Below, piece after piece: positions 43,827 to 52,319 of a stretch of 55,672 nucleotides of DNA. Positions within the stretch are counted from its first letter, which is position 1. Every line of letters starts with the position of its first letter. The translations under genes and the position numbers were made by a program. The stretch comes from Pseudomonadota bacterium. Lineage in GTDB: Bacteria > Cyanobacteriota > Vampirovibrionia > Obscuribacterales > Obscuribacteraceae. The notes under the pieces are model-generated. The model did no database searches, was not told the DNA's origin, and worked only from the letters and a program-made list of their open reading frames with translations. Location: assembly GCA_021325555.1 (NCBI GenBank), contig JAJPGY010000027.1, positions 1-55,672 of the forward strand, given 5' to 3'.

Positions 43827-45467
43827 GTGAGGACGCAGCCATGCCGCAAACTTTGCCATCTAACTCATGTTCCCGCCTCTCCCCCGCCGAGCTGCGCGCC
43901 CGGGCGGGCAAGGCGCCGTTCCGGGGATTCGCAGGTTGTTGTCTTCGAGCGCGGTGGCTACGTGTCGTCCGCCAACTGCGGGCTTCCGTGCCTCCTCGGC
44001 GGGGAGATCGAATCGCACGAAGATTTGATTTTGCAGACGCCCACGTCGTTGCAAGAGAGATTCAATTTAGACGTCCGCGTTCATCACGCGGTTATCGCGG
44101 TTGACACAGCGGCCAGGGTGGCGATTGTCGAGGATAAAGCGGCTGGCAAGGTCCGCAGCGAATCGGAGGAAGCCGATGCAATTAACTCCTGGATCGAGGG
44201 CCGGAAGCCCCGCCGCGCTGTTGTGGCCGGAGGCGGCTTCATCGGGCTCGAGACGGCCGAGCAGCTTGTGCGCCGGGGGCTGGCGGTGACGGTGATCGAT
44301 GGGCTGGATCACGTCCTGGCGTCTCTTGATCCGGAGATGGCCGAGCTGGTCCACAGGGAGCTGCGCAAGCATGGAGTGCGGCTTGGGCTGGTAAGCCCGA
44401 TCAAAGAGTTCAAGGAGCCAGGCTGGCGAAACGGCAACCAAGCGGCGCCGCAGGCGGTCTGGGTTGTCGCCGGCGACCAGGAGCCGATTCCCGCGGACCT
44501 GGTGCTTCCGGGCCTGGGGATCAGGCCTGAAATTGCGCTGGCCCGCCAGGCCGGGTTGACCATCGGCTCCCCGGGCGGGATCAGGGTGGACGAGCATCTG
44601 CAGACCAGCGCCGCCGGGGTGTGGGCTGCAGGTGACGCCATTGAGGTTCTGCACCCGGTGAGCAAGCAGTGGACCCGCATCGCCCTCGGTGGTCCCGCCA
44701 ACAGGCAGGGACGTATCGTGGCCGACAACATATTTGGCGCCGGACGGACCTATGACGGCACATTCGGGACCGCTATCCTGCGGGTCTTCGATCTGACGGT
44801 CGCATCGACAGGGCTCAACGAGCAACAGCTTCGGACAGCCGGGATTGCATACGAGGCGATCCACGTTCATCCTTTCCTGCATGCCAGCTATTATCCGGGC
44901 GCGGAGAGGCTGGCGATGAAGGTCCTCTTCCGCAAGGAAGGCGGGCAGCTCCTGGGCGCGCAGGTGATCGGCAAGGATGGCGCCCATAAGCGCATCGACG
45001 TGATCGCCACGGCCATGAAGGCCGGCATGACCATCGGGGATCTGGCCGATCTCGAGCTTGCCTACGCGCCGCCGTTCGGCGCCGCCAAGGACGCCATCAA
45101 TCTGGCGGGCATGACAGGCAGCAACGTGCTGGAAGGGACAATTGAGCAGGTCCAACCGCAACAACTGCCCGAGCTCGAACCGGATCGGTTCGTCATCCTG
45201 GATGTGCGGAGCGGCAAGGAACGAGAGAGAGGCTGCATCCCGAACAGCATGCACATCCCGCTGCCCGAGCTCAGGCGGCGCCTGGGCGAGATCCCTGCAG
45301 GCAAGACGGTGATAGTCTCCTGCCAGAGCGGCCAGCGCTCCTATTACGCCTCTCGCTTGCTGGCGCAGAAAGGCTTTGCCGTTTACAACCTGGCCGGCGG
45401 ATACCTCACCTGGAAAGCCGCGGCGGACGCGGCGGAGGCTCGGAGAAATGTGGCTGCTGTGGTGTGA
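43827..45467 (+). CDS. CoA-disulfide reductase/rhodanese fusion, probably defective
   Basis: 546 residues in the longest frame. The body matches CoADR-rhodanese: FERGGYVSSANCGLPC with the active-site Cys, VVAGGGFIGLETAEQL (NAD(P) site), VWAAGDAIEV, then dimerisation and a C-terminal rhodanese (VILDVRSGKERE, SCQSGQRSY with the active Cys). The FAD-binding GxGxxG of the first Rossmann is missing, and about 35 residues around the usual second FAD motif are deleted in frame after the GKVRSE point. An ATG at 43841 with GAGG 8 nt upstream lies in another frame. The enzyme is likely inactive, or the sequence has errors. Overlaps the hydrolase gene by about 20 nt. Confidence 0.75.
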   Translation: MRTQPCRKLCHLTHVPASPPPSCAPGRARRRSGDSQVVVFERGGYVSSANCGLPCLLGGEIESHEDLILQTPTSLQERFNLDVRVHHAVIAVDTAARVAIVEDKAAGKVRSESEEADAINSWIEGRKPRRAVVAGGGFIGLETAEQLVRRGLAVTVIDGLDHVLASLDPEMAELVHRELRKHGVRLGLVSPIKEFKEPGWRNGNQAAPQAVWVVAGDQEPIPADLVLPGLGIRPEIALARQAGLTIGSPGGIRVDEHLQTSAAGVWAAGDAIEVLHPVSKQWTRIALGGPANRQGRIVADNIFGAGRTYDGTFGTAILRVFDLTVASTGLNEQQLRTAGIAYEAIHVHPFLHASYYPGAERLAMKVLFRKEGGQLLGAQVIGKDGAHKRIDVIATAMKAGMTIGDLADLELAYAPPFGAAKDAINLAGMTGSNVLEGTIEQVQPQQLPELEPDRFVILDVRSGKERERGCIPNSMHIPLPELRRRLGEIPAGKTVIVSCQSGQRSYYASRLLAQKGFAVYNLAGGYLTWKAAADAAEARRNVAAVV

Positions 45468-46539
45468 GCTTATTGCTGTTATCAGCATTTTCTGCACCAG
45501 CGCTGCCCTGGCGCAAGGCAACCCGGCCGGCGCCGCCGGCGAACCCGGACTGTCCCCCGGCGTGCAAGCTTACGAGTCCGGGCAGGGCAGTTGTTGTGGC
45601 GCCAGTCATGCGCACGGGCTCTACTGGATGGATCCCCGCGTTCCGACCAGAGCGGATCTGCTCTGCATCCACGGGTTGGGGCTGTGCGCAAAGGGATATG
45701 AGCCGTTCGGCAAGCGCATGGCACAGGAGGGAATCGCGACCTATGCGATGGACGTCAGGGGTTTCGGCCCGCAATCGCACGCGGGAAAAGGCGACAAGCT
45801 CGACTTGAACGAGACCGTCGCCGACGTGAGGGATGTTCTGGAGACCATTCATGGCAGGCATCCGGACAGACCAATCTTCCTTCTCGGTGAGTCGATGGGC
45901 GGCAGCATCGCCATAAGGACGGCCGCGCTCTATCCGGAAAGCATGAGCGGACTTATCTGCTCCGCTCCGGCATGGCGCATATACAAGCAAAAGAGAACGG
46001 CGCTGAAGGGATTGTTGGCTCTGTTCCTTCCCAGAGGGCACAGGGTCAACCTGGCTGCCGCAGGCGTTATCAGGCAGGCGACCAACAAGTCTGCCTTGCG
46101 GCAGCACTGGCTGTCGGACCCTGACCACCGGCTCAACCTTTCGGGCCGTGAGGCGTTCGCCTTTTTCCGGTTCACGAGGCGTACCCCGAAAAACGCAGGC
46201 GAGATAAGCAGGACTCCGGTGCTTATCCTTCAAGGACTGCACGACCGGCTTGTAAAGCCCAGCGGTGTAGCCAGACTGTTTAATCGATTGCCTGTACGCG
46301 ACAAGGAGCTAATTTTAGACATCTCGGCCGAGCACCTGATCCTCGAAGAAGGACAGTTCTCCAACCAGGTCGCAAACGCCGTGGTCTCCTGGATCGAGCG
46401 TGTCGGCTCAGCGGGCCCGGGGCTTCAGCCGTCCGAGAGAGTAGTTCTTTTGAATGCTTCCCATGAAACGGATAAGGAGGAGCGCACGGTCCGGCAGCTG
46501 TTGTCCGCTGCCGGCGTGGGCGCCGCGCAGAGGCAATGA
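45448..46539 (+). CDS. secreted alpha/beta hydrolase (monoacylglycerol lipase/lysophospholipase type)
   Basis: 363 residues. A signal peptide (WLLWCELIAVISIFCTSAALA) is followed by an alpha/beta hydrolase of the serine-aminopeptidase S33/lysophospholipase group: LCIHGLGL oxyanion region, LLGESMGGSIAIR (GxSxG nucleophile), LQGLHDRLVKP (Asp) and SAEHLILEE (His). GGAGG 9 nt before ATG 45448. It overlaps the end of the reductase/rhodanese gene by 20 nt, so the two are translationally linked and under the same ArsR-type control. It is followed by a strong terminator. Confidence 0.88.
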   Translation: MWLLWCELIAVISIFCTSAALAQGNPAGAAGEPGLSPGVQAYESGQGSCCGASHAHGLYWMDPRVPTRADLLCIHGLGLCAKGYEPFGKRMAQEGIATYAMDVRGFGPQSHAGKGDKLDLNETVADVRDVLETIHGRHPDRPIFLLGESMGGSIAIRTAALYPESMSGLICSAPAWRIYKQKRTALKGLLALFLPRGHRVNLAAAGVIRQATNKSALRQHWLSDPDHRLNLSGREAFAFFRFTRRTPKNAGEISRTPVLILQGLHDRLVKPSGVARLFNRLPVRDKELILDISAEHLILEEGQFSNQVANAVVSWIERVGSAGPGLQPSERVVLLNASHETDKEERTVRQLLSAAGVGAAQRQ

Positions 46540-46667
46540 GCAGCTGTCTAAGCCGTTCGGATGAGGCGGTGATGCCGCCAAACATGATTCCGTGCGGGGC
46601 GGGAGCCGATGCCCCGCATACGGATGCCGGGGCGGGCCGGACGGCCGCGCCGGCAGGGGGAGATATT

Positions 46668-46710
46668 GCCAGGCGCCGCCCGGGCGGATGGGGGCGACGC
46701 CTGGCTTTTT
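46668..46710 (+). terminator. intrinsic terminator after the hydrolase operon
   Basis: Perfect 8-bp stem GCCAGGCG (46668-46675) with CGCCTGGC (46698-46705), an inner palindrome at 46676-46687 (CCGCCCGGGCGG) and a T5 tract at 46706-46710. It lies about 130 nt after the hydrolase stop and just before the convergent hsp20 gene. Confidence 0.75.
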
Positions 46711-46742
46711 ACTCATCGGGCTTCTGTCAGGGCTTCGGCCAG

Positions 46743-47252
46743 CTAGCCGGCTTTAACCTGGATGGTTTTGCTCGCTTTCTGGGCGGCGGCCAGTTTCGGC
46801 ATCCTGATGGTCAAAACGCCGTTCTTGTAGACAGCGTCGACTTTTTCGCTGTCAATCTCGTACGGAAGCGGAATAGTCCGGCTGAACGAGCCGTACTGGC
46901 GCTCCATCCGATACCAGCCCTTTTCAGTTGCTTCCTTCTCCTGCTTTTTCTCGCCGGAGATGGTGAGCATGTCGCGGGTGATGGAGATGTCGACGTCTTT
47001 TTCGGTCATGCCGGGAAGCTCGACCTTCACAACCAGCTCCTTGTCGGTTTCGCTCATGTCCACGCGGGTCATTACATCGCCCCACATTTGCTCGGCAGCC
47101 GGAGCCCGAAATTCGCCGAAGCCCTCGAACGGAAGTCCGCGAAAGAAGTCGTCGAAGATCCTGTTCATCTCGCGTTGCAGCGAATAGATTGGATGCTCTT
47201 CTTCGCGGCGTATCGGCAGTCTCCTGTGGCTCCATGGTGTCAAATTAAACAT
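46743..47252 (-). CDS. Hsp20/alpha-crystallin-type small heat shock protein
   Basis: 169 residues with a full alpha-crystallin domain: MTRVDMSETDKELVVKVELPG, DVDISITRDMLTISGEKK, and the VLTIRMPK motif, which carries the conserved I/V-x-I/V pattern partly (TIQVKAG at the end). The N-terminal arm (QREMNRIFDDFFRG) is typical. It holds unfolded proteins under stress. A strong Shine-Dalgarno GAGGAGG 7 nt before ATG 47252. It is in tandem with a second Hsp20 gene, 44 nt apart. Confidence 0.93.
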   Translation of the reverse strand: MFNLTPWSHRRLPIRREEEHPIYSLQREMNRIFDDFFRGLPFEGFGEFRAPAAEQMWGDVMTRVDMSETDKELVVKVELPGMTEKDVDISITRDMLTISGEKKQEKEATEKGWYRMERQYGSFSRTIPLPYEIDSEKVDAVYKNGVLTIRMPKLAAAQKASKTIQVKAG

Positions 47253-47296
47253 CGTATTGACCTCCTCTCGTTAAGGATGATTGATAGTGGAGCAGC

Positions 47297-47680
47297 TTAG
47301 GCGGTCTTGATCGGGATCTTTCGCGCCTTCGCTGCCTTGCTCTTCGGCAAAGTGAGCCTGAGCAGCCCGTTCCTGAAGGTCGCTTCGATCCTCTCGTCAT
47401 CGATCTCGTCGCTTACGTCCAGCGTGCGCCGGAAATCGCCGAGGCGAATCTCCGAGTATCTGGCCCTGGAGCCGGGCGGCAATTCCAGCTTGAGCGGCGC
47501 TTCGATGGTCAGCACGCCTTTGTCCAGACGCACCTGGATTGCCTTCTCATCAGCGCCGGGCAATTCGGCAATCACCGTGTAAACATCGCCGTTCTCGTAA
47601 AGGGCGATGGGCGCGCGATAGACGCGCTTTTGCTCCACTGCTCCTTTGGTTTCCTGCTTTTCCAATACTGCTGTTGGCAT
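47297..47680 (-). CDS. second Hsp20-family protein
   Basis: 127 residues, shorter than its partner: ELPGADEKAIQVRLDKGVLTIEAP and a strong LRLTLPKSK end, with the short N-terminal arm lacking the usual FDDFF region. It resembles the plant-like or CXXC-free small Hsp20s that accompany full Hsp20s in operons. GGAGG 9 nt before ATG 47680. It is the first gene of the two-gene stress operon and is divergent from the Rsm22-type gene. Confidence 0.9.
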   Translation of the reverse strand: MPTAVLEKQETKGAVEQKRVYRAPIALYENGDVYTVIAELPGADEKAIQVRLDKGVLTIEAPLKLELPPGSRARYSEIRLGDFRRTLDVSDEIDDERIEATFRNGLLRLTLPKSKAAKARKIPIKTA

Positions 47681-47714
47681 AGATATAGCCCTCCAAAGGA
47701 CACCTGTAGACTAT

Positions 47715-47753
47715 TCGGATGCGTAGTCGCGCCCGTTGTGAATATGCATCCGA
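47715..47753. promoter_or_regulatory. inverted repeat upstream of hsp20 operon
   Basis: TCGGATGC (47715-47722) and GCATCCGA (47746-47753) form a perfect 8-bp inverted repeat with a 23-nt spacer, placed about 35-73 nt before the hsp20 start. It is not CIRCE. It may be an operator for a heat-shock regulator. Confidence 0.45.
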
Positions 47754-47799
47754 CTCTACCCCCTTGACTGTGAGATCGGTATCATCCGGAGGAACGATT

Positions 47800-47835
47800 A
47801 TGTATATAAATGACAACCGGATTCTCAACCTGTGA
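47800..47835 (+). CDS. 11-codon leader ORF coupled to the Rsm22-type gene
   Basis: ATG 47800 with a strong Shine-Dalgarno (CGGAGG, 7 nt) opens MYINDNRILNL, and the TGA stop at 47833-47835 overlaps the GTG start of the next gene (GTGA). It is the second such leader in this window. The alternative is that the real start of the downstream gene was separated from it by a sequencing frameshift. Confidence 0.45.
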   Translation: MYINDNRILNL

Positions 47836-48842
47836 GGCTGGACCCGGTGCAACTACCCACCGACCTGCAACTGGCGATCGAGAAATTTCTGGCGGGCAGC
47901 AAGCCGTCTCAAATTACCCGCAGCTTTGCCGACCTGTCCGGCAAATACCGGGCTGGCGCGCTGGGGCAGCGGTGTGTGCAGACAAGCGACGACGTCGTCG
48001 CCTATGTCGCTACGCGCATGCCCTCTATATACTGCGTTGTCAGGGCCATATGCGAAGAGGTATCGGAGAGGCTGCCGCAGTTTCGGCCGCGCAGACTTCT
48101 CGATATCGGCTCGGGCCCGGGAACAGCTCTCTGGGCGGCTCAGTCGGTATGGGGCGGGTTGGGGTCGGCTCGAATGCTGGATTGCAACAGGGTCTTTCGT
48201 GAGTGCGGCATGTCTTTGAGCGAATATGGGACGGCCCCCGTCTTTCGGCAGCTTGCCTGGGAGACCATGGACCTCGAACAGCCCCATCGTGGTTTTGGCG
48301 ACGGCTGCGATCTGGTGACGGCTTGCTACGTCCTGAGCGAGCTTTCCGATGCAAGCCGGCAAAGGACTGTTCTTGCAGCCTGGGAGGCCGCCTCTGGAGT
48401 GCTCATTGTCGTCGAGCCGGGCACTCCGAAGGGGTTTGAAACGATCCTGGCTGCCAGAGCGGCTTTGATCGATCAGGGCGCGCAGATTCTCGGGCCGTGC
48501 GCAGCGGGTGGAGCCTGCCCGATGAAAGGCAGCGCGATCCGCTGGTGCCATTTCAGTGAGCGCGTCGAGCGCACAAGCTGGCAGCGGCGAGGCAAGGGCG
48601 CAACGCTGGCGTTTGAGGATGAGAAGTATTCGTATGTTGTTGCTTCGCGGCTGCCCGCCAGGCAAATTGCAGGACGCATAGTCGACGTTCCCAGGACTTC
48701 CAAGTTCGACATCTCGATCAACATCTGCGATTCACAGAACCAGATCGGCAGCTTTCGGGTCTCGAAAAGGGACAGGGAACGCTTCGCGCGCTTCAAGCGG
48801 CTCAAGTGGGGATCGTATGTGCCGGCTGACCAAGTTAAGTAA
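47832..48842 (+). CDS. Rsm22-type small-subunit methyltransferase
   Basis: 336 residues. SAM-binding Rossmann motif RRLLDIGSGPGTALWAAQ, LVTACYVLSELSDASRQ, then VVEPGTPKGFETIL, and a Cys cluster (GPCAAGGACPM, WCHFS) typical of the Rsm22 family, which methylates or binds the small ribosomal subunit and can carry an Fe-S or zinc site. The start GTG 47832 lacks its own good Shine-Dalgarno and depends on the overlapping leader ORF. Its last 8 nt overlap the convergent histidine-kinase gene. Confidence 0.85.
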   Translation: MRLDPVQLPTDLQLAIEKFLAGSKPSQITRSFADLSGKYRAGALGQRCVQTSDDVVAYVATRMPSIYCVVRAICEEVSERLPQFRPRRLLDIGSGPGTALWAAQSVWGGLGSARMLDCNRVFRECGMSLSEYGTAPVFRQLAWETMDLEQPHRGFGDGCDLVTACYVLSELSDASRQRTVLAAWEAASGVLIVVEPGTPKGFETILAARAALIDQGAQILGPCAAGGACPMKGSAIRWCHFSERVERTSWQRRGKGATLAFEDEKYSYVVASRLPARQIAGRIVDVPRTSKFDISINICDSQNQIGSFRVSKRDRERFARFKRLKWGSYVPADQVK

Positions 48843-49941
48843 GCGGCAACCGGATCGTGAAGGTGCTCCCGCTTCCTGGTTCGCTTGCGCAGTCAATCGA
48901 GCCGCCGTGAGCGTCCACTACCAGTTTCGCGAGATAAAGTCCCAGTCCATTGCCGGTATACGCGTTGTTGTTGGATCTGCTCAGCGGCAAGCCGGTGAAG
49001 AGCCGGCCTTGATCCGCGTCGGAGATGCCCGTGCCGTGATCGGTGACTTTGATTTGCAGCTCATCCCCCTCGGCAGCGCTTGAAAGGGCTACGGTTGAAT
49101 TGCTGGGGCTCACCTTGAGAGCGTTGTCCAGAAGGCTCGAGACGAGCCGCTCGATGCCGCGAACATCGACCTTGCAGGCGAATTTCCCGGTCGCGAGGTC
49201 GAGCTTGATTGAGACCCCGCGAAGCTCGGCTATTGGAGCCATTCGGTCCGCACATCGCTCCAGCAGATCCTTGATGTCAATGGCGGTGGCCGGCCTGGAC
49301 ACCTGGAGGTTTTCGTATCGATATATCTGAATCATGTCCTGCAGCTTGGTGAGCACCTCCGCATTGTTTTTGCGAAGCTTCCGCAGGAGGTCCCTTCTTT
49401 CGTCCTCATTGAGGTTCGTCGTCCCGCTCAACAGCGTGGCGAAGACCAGATCGGCGCCGACCAGCGGCACCTTCAGATCGTGAGCCAGAGTGGCTATAAA
49501 GCGCTCTCGCTGGCGCATGAGCGTCTCGAGCTTCTCATTCTGCTCCCTTAACGCCTGCTCGGATTCGGCGAGCCGGGAAACGTGCTCCTTCTGCTGGTGA
49601 AACTTCAGTATTAGAACCGATATTATCGCGGCGACCACGACAAAGACCAGAGCCGGCCGGTAAACCAACATCAGTTCCAGATACGTAGCGGCGGTTTCGA
49701 GCCGCAAGCCGGCCAGTTGCTCGAATTCGTCCCTGGCCAGTTCCATATCCTGGAGAAGGGCACTGTCGGGCCTTCCGGCAGCCTTGTGTATCGATATGCT
49801 CAGGCGTTCAGCCAATTGGAGAGCGGTCAGAGCGTCTCGGGTGCGGACAAGCGCCTCGTAGTTAGCTCGGGTGGCGCTTACGGATACCGCCAGGCCGACG
49901 ACGCATCCGATAAGAAGAGCTGTGAGAATCTGTGTTTTCAT
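48835..49941 (-). CDS. membrane sensor histidine kinase
   Basis: 368 residues. Two membrane helices (about residues 5-22 and 95-113) bound a short extracytoplasmic helical sensor. A coiled-coil linker (EHVSRLAESEQALREQNEKL) leads to the HisKA domain (ATLAHDLKVPL with the phospho-acceptor His) and a HATPase domain (NALKVSPSN N-box, DHGTGISDADQ, GNGLGLYLAKL). No response regulator is adjacent. GGAGG just before ATG 49941. Convergent with the Rsm22-type gene and divergent from the gene at 50019. Confidence 0.93.
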   Translation of the reverse strand: MKTQILTALLIGCVVGLAVSVSATRANYEALVRTRDALTALQLAERLSISIHKAAGRPDSALLQDMELARDEFEQLAGLRLETAATYLELMLVYRPALVFVVVAAIISVLILKFHQQKEHVSRLAESEQALREQNEKLETLMRQRERFIATLAHDLKVPLVGADLVFATLLSGTTNLNEDERRDLLRKLRKNNAEVLTKLQDMIQIYRYENLQVSRPATAIDIKDLLERCADRMAPIAELRGVSIKLDLATGKFACKVDVRGIERLVSSLLDNALKVSPSNSTVALSSAAEGDELQIKVTDHGTGISDADQGRLFTGLPLSRSNNNAYTGNGLGLYLAKLVVDAHGGSIDCASEPGSGSTFTIRLPLT

Positions 49942-50018
49942 GGACCTCCGCGTGCGATTATATAAGATATCGCCGGCCCGGGCACGTCTTACGGGGCGGG
50001 CCACGATAGCGGAATGGT

Positions 50019-50456
50019 GTGCTGTCTGGAGTCGCGGTGCTGGCAGCGGCGGGCGCGATTGCGATTCCGGCAGCCTGTGCGGTTGACCAATCCGGCAAGA
50101 AGGCCATGATCACTCGGCAACAAGCAGACGATCTTCTTTCATCCGGCAAGTTCCGGCCGGTGAGGAGCAGGGATGAGATCCCGAAGCTCTGGTGGGACGG
50201 GATGGGGCTCGAGGGGATGTCGGACATCGGTGGACCCTTTTCCGCTGGCTGCACCGGGCCGGGCGCTCATAAACGTGTAATTGCTGCCGCGGTCTCGGAG
50301 CCATTCGCGGTGCTCATATCCGAGCAGGGCGGGATAGCCTACTTCGCCACGTTCGCTGTGTTCGAGCGCAAGCAGCGCGGGGTTCAGTGCGTGTATCGCG
50401 AAACAGGCGTTCTTGAGCCGCGACTGTCAGAGCTCCTGAAGAAATTCGCTCAGTAA
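50019..50456 (+). CDS. small secreted protein of unknown function
   Basis: 145 residues starting at GTG 50019. A short hydrophobic N-terminus (GVAVLAAAGAIAIPAACA) ends at an AxA-like site. The mature part has DLLSSGKFRPVRSRDEIP, a Cys in GCTGPG, and a Cys in GVQCVYRE. I do not recognise a family. The start is uncertain: no basic residues precede the hydrophobic stretch and the Shine-Dalgarno is weak. Confidence 0.5.
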   Translation: MLSGVAVLAAAGAIAIPAACAVDQSGKKAMITRQQADDLLSSGKFRPVRSRDEIPKLWWDGMGLEGMSDIGGPFSAGCTGPGAHKRVIAAAVSEPFAVLISEQGGIAYFATFAVFERKQRGVQCVYRETGVLEPRLSELLKKFAQ

Positions 50457-50799
50457 CGCACAGTGATGATGGTTCCGCCGTTTGAACGCGCGGCCATGGT
50501 GAGGCTAGTGCTTGTCGGGAAGGCGAAATAGATGATTTGAAGGACGGGCTAACAGTGACCGTACTAACGTAGAAGCACCAGATCGGTGTGATGACTGGAC
50601 GAGGCCTCTGTAAAGCGGATGGATGGCAAGCCGCCTGGCGCCAGAATCGTCTGGATCATCTCAATGCGATGAATGCAAATATTCTGCAACCTGGCGCAAT
50701 AGCATCGTAATTAGGAACACGCACACTCATAAACACGTCGGGTAAATCAGGCATCGCCAGTTGTCCCGGCGGTAGTGCAATGGGCGCGGCAGCTGTGCA
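50457..50799. other. 343-nt gap without a recognisable gene
   Basis: No convincing coding frame, hairpin or promoter pair. The region is less GC-rich than its flanks. The long minus-strand frame across it continues antisense through the thermonuclease gene and looks like chance. Confidence 0.5.
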
Positions 50800-51309
50800 A
50801 TGAAGATGCGAGGAAGATCGGTAGCAAAGCTGTTTGCGGTCGCAATCGCTGTTTTCGCCGCGTTGGCTCATTGCCGGCTGTCCGAGGCGGAGGAGTTCAG
50901 CGGGCAGGTGATCGGGGTCACCGATGGGGATACGATCACGGTGCTTCACGCGGGGTATCCGGAGCGAATCCGGCTGGCGGGGATTGATTGCCCCGAGAAA
51001 AGGCAAGCGTTCGGATACCGGGCGAAACAACTGACCTCCTATCTCGCGTTCGGGAAGGAGGTTCTTGTGCAGGCGCAGGGGCGCGACAAGTACGGGCGGA
51101 CGATAGGCGAGATTGTTCTGCCGGATGGCAAAAGCCTCAATCGCGAGCTGGTTCGGACGGGGCTGGCGTGGTGGTACCGGAAGTATTCGAACGACCAGGA
51201 CCTGGCCAGGCTCGAATATGAAGCGCGGAGCGCTCACGCGGGTTTATGGGCTGAACCGGATGCGATTCCTCCCTGGGTTTTCAGGCATGTATCGAGGGGG
51301 CTGAGATGA
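50800..51309 (+). CDS. secreted thermonuclease (staphylococcal nuclease fold)
   Basis: 169 residues. A signal peptide (VAKLFAVAIAVFAALAHC) is followed by an SNase domain: VIGVTDGDTITVL, YPERIRLAGIDCPEKRQAFG (catalytic Arg, Asp and Glu region), GRDKYGRTIGEI (second catalytic Arg), NRELVRTGLAWWYRKY. It degrades DNA and RNA outside the cell or in the periplasm. The stop overlaps the next gene as ATGA. Its ATG lacks a strong Shine-Dalgarno; the ATG two codons later is possible. Confidence 0.92.
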   Translation: MKMRGRSVAKLFAVAIAVFAALAHCRLSEAEEFSGQVIGVTDGDTITVLHAGYPERIRLAGIDCPEKRQAFGYRAKQLTSYLAFGKEVLVQAQGRDKYGRTIGEIVLPDGKSLNRELVRTGLAWWYRKYSNDQDLARLEYEARSAHAGLWAEPDAIPPWVFRHVSRGLR

Positions 51310-51917
51310 AGGGTTTGACTGTTGCTTTCTGTTTGTCCGTGGCGGCAGCGTTGCCGGTTGCCGCGCAGCAGCGTCAGCCGCAGCAGCAGCCGTTGCACTT
51401 GCTTCGCGGTCACATTGTGACGGAGCAGCAAGGTTCGCCGGGCAGCGCTGACGATCTCTCCGGCGAGGGGACAGCGCCCATGCCTGGTGAGGTGGGGGGC
51501 GGGAAGTTACGCGTGGGTAATCCGCTGCCGGCGACGGGTCGGCAGAAGAACGCCAGGCTGCGGAAGATCGGGCACGGGCTGGTGGGGGTTGCCCGCGCCG
51601 TGGCCAGGGTAGGCGATGCGGTGGCACTGGAGGTGCTGGAGGCCATGCTCAACAGCGCGCCTTACGTGCCACCACCGCCGCCGGCATCCTTGCCGGCAGG
51701 ACTCGGCGATACATGCGTGCATGGTTACACACCTAGTTGCTGCCCTTACGGGTACTACGGTAACAGCTACGGCTCGCCGTATCTGTCGGGTTCCGGATAC
51801 ATGCGCATGCGGCCGGACTACCTAGGGGGCTATCGGTTCTACACGTCGACCGGGGCCTACGGCACGCTCAGACCTGATTACATGGGTGGCTACAGCATGC
51901 GGGCCCGGCGCTTCTGA
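51306..51917 (+). CDS. secreted Tyr/Gly-rich protein
   Basis: 203 residues. A signal peptide (MKGLTVAFCLSVAAALPVAA) precedes a Gln-rich spacer and an Ala/Val helix (GLVGVARAVARVGDAVALEV), then a Cys pair (SCCPYG) and Tyr/Gly/Ser repeats. Two near-identical units, MRPDYLGGYRFYTSTG and LRPDYMGGYSM, lie near the end. The start ATG overlaps the nuclease stop (ATGA), implying coupled translation. It resembles low-complexity surface proteins; compare the Gly/Tyr tail at the window start. No family recognised. Confidence 0.65.
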   Translation: MKGLTVAFCLSVAAALPVAAQQRQPQQQPLHLLRGHIVTEQQGSPGSADDLSGEGTAPMPGEVGGGKLRVGNPLPATGRQKNARLRKIGHGLVGVARAVARVGDAVALEVLEAMLNSAPYVPPPPPASLPAGLGDTCVHGYTPSCCPYGYYGNSYGSPYLSGSGYMRMRPDYLGGYRFYTSTGAYGTLRPDYMGGYSMRARRF

Positions 51918-51994
51918 GCTTTTCGGGTTGGCGCGGTGCGCGGAGGCCGCCGAGCCTGGGGGCTGCCAGGTCACGCAGATTGCTTGCGGTTGGG

Positions 51995-52255
51995 TCAGCC
52001 GCCCGACGCCAGGGCGGCGCCTCCGGTTGCGGACCAGACTACGGCGGTGACCGAGCCTCTATCGAAGTCGTCGGTGATGGTGCCCCTGGCATTCACCTCG
52101 ATGGGATCGCTTATCCAGAACATTACCTGCCTGTCTGTTGCCAGTGAGGCGTAAAGCACGTAGTTGCCCAGGGGCACATCGTGGAACTCGTATTCACCGT
52201 GGGCGTCGGTGAGGGTGTTGTCGATATGCCTCGACCTTGCGATTGCGTCCATCAT
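51995..52255 (-). CDS. small carboxypeptidase-regulatory-like (CarboxypepD_reg) domain protein
   Basis: 86 residues. A beta-sandwich pattern, TLTDAHGEYEFHDVPLGNYVLYAS, is typical of carboxypeptidase-regulatory-like domains; the rest is short strands. No signal peptide is visible, so it is either cytosolic or the real N-terminus is missing. AGGA 3 nt before the second ATG (52252) is tight. It could also be the 3' remnant of a longer gene. Confidence 0.5.
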   Translation of the reverse strand: MMDAIARSRHIDNTLTDAHGEYEFHDVPLGNYVLYASLATDRQVMFWISDPIEVNARGTITDDFDRGSVTAVVWSATGGAALASGG

Positions 52256-52319
52256 TCCTTTTCATTTTTATTGTCTCCTTAAAAGTCTGGACGGAACGCC
52301 TCGACCGGAACACCTGTGC

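Noticed and set aside
50656..51237. Minus-strand frame of about 190 codons across the nuclease promoter region
   Set aside because: It overlaps the nuclease gene antisense and has no Shine-Dalgarno or fold; the plus-strand nuclease motifs are clear.
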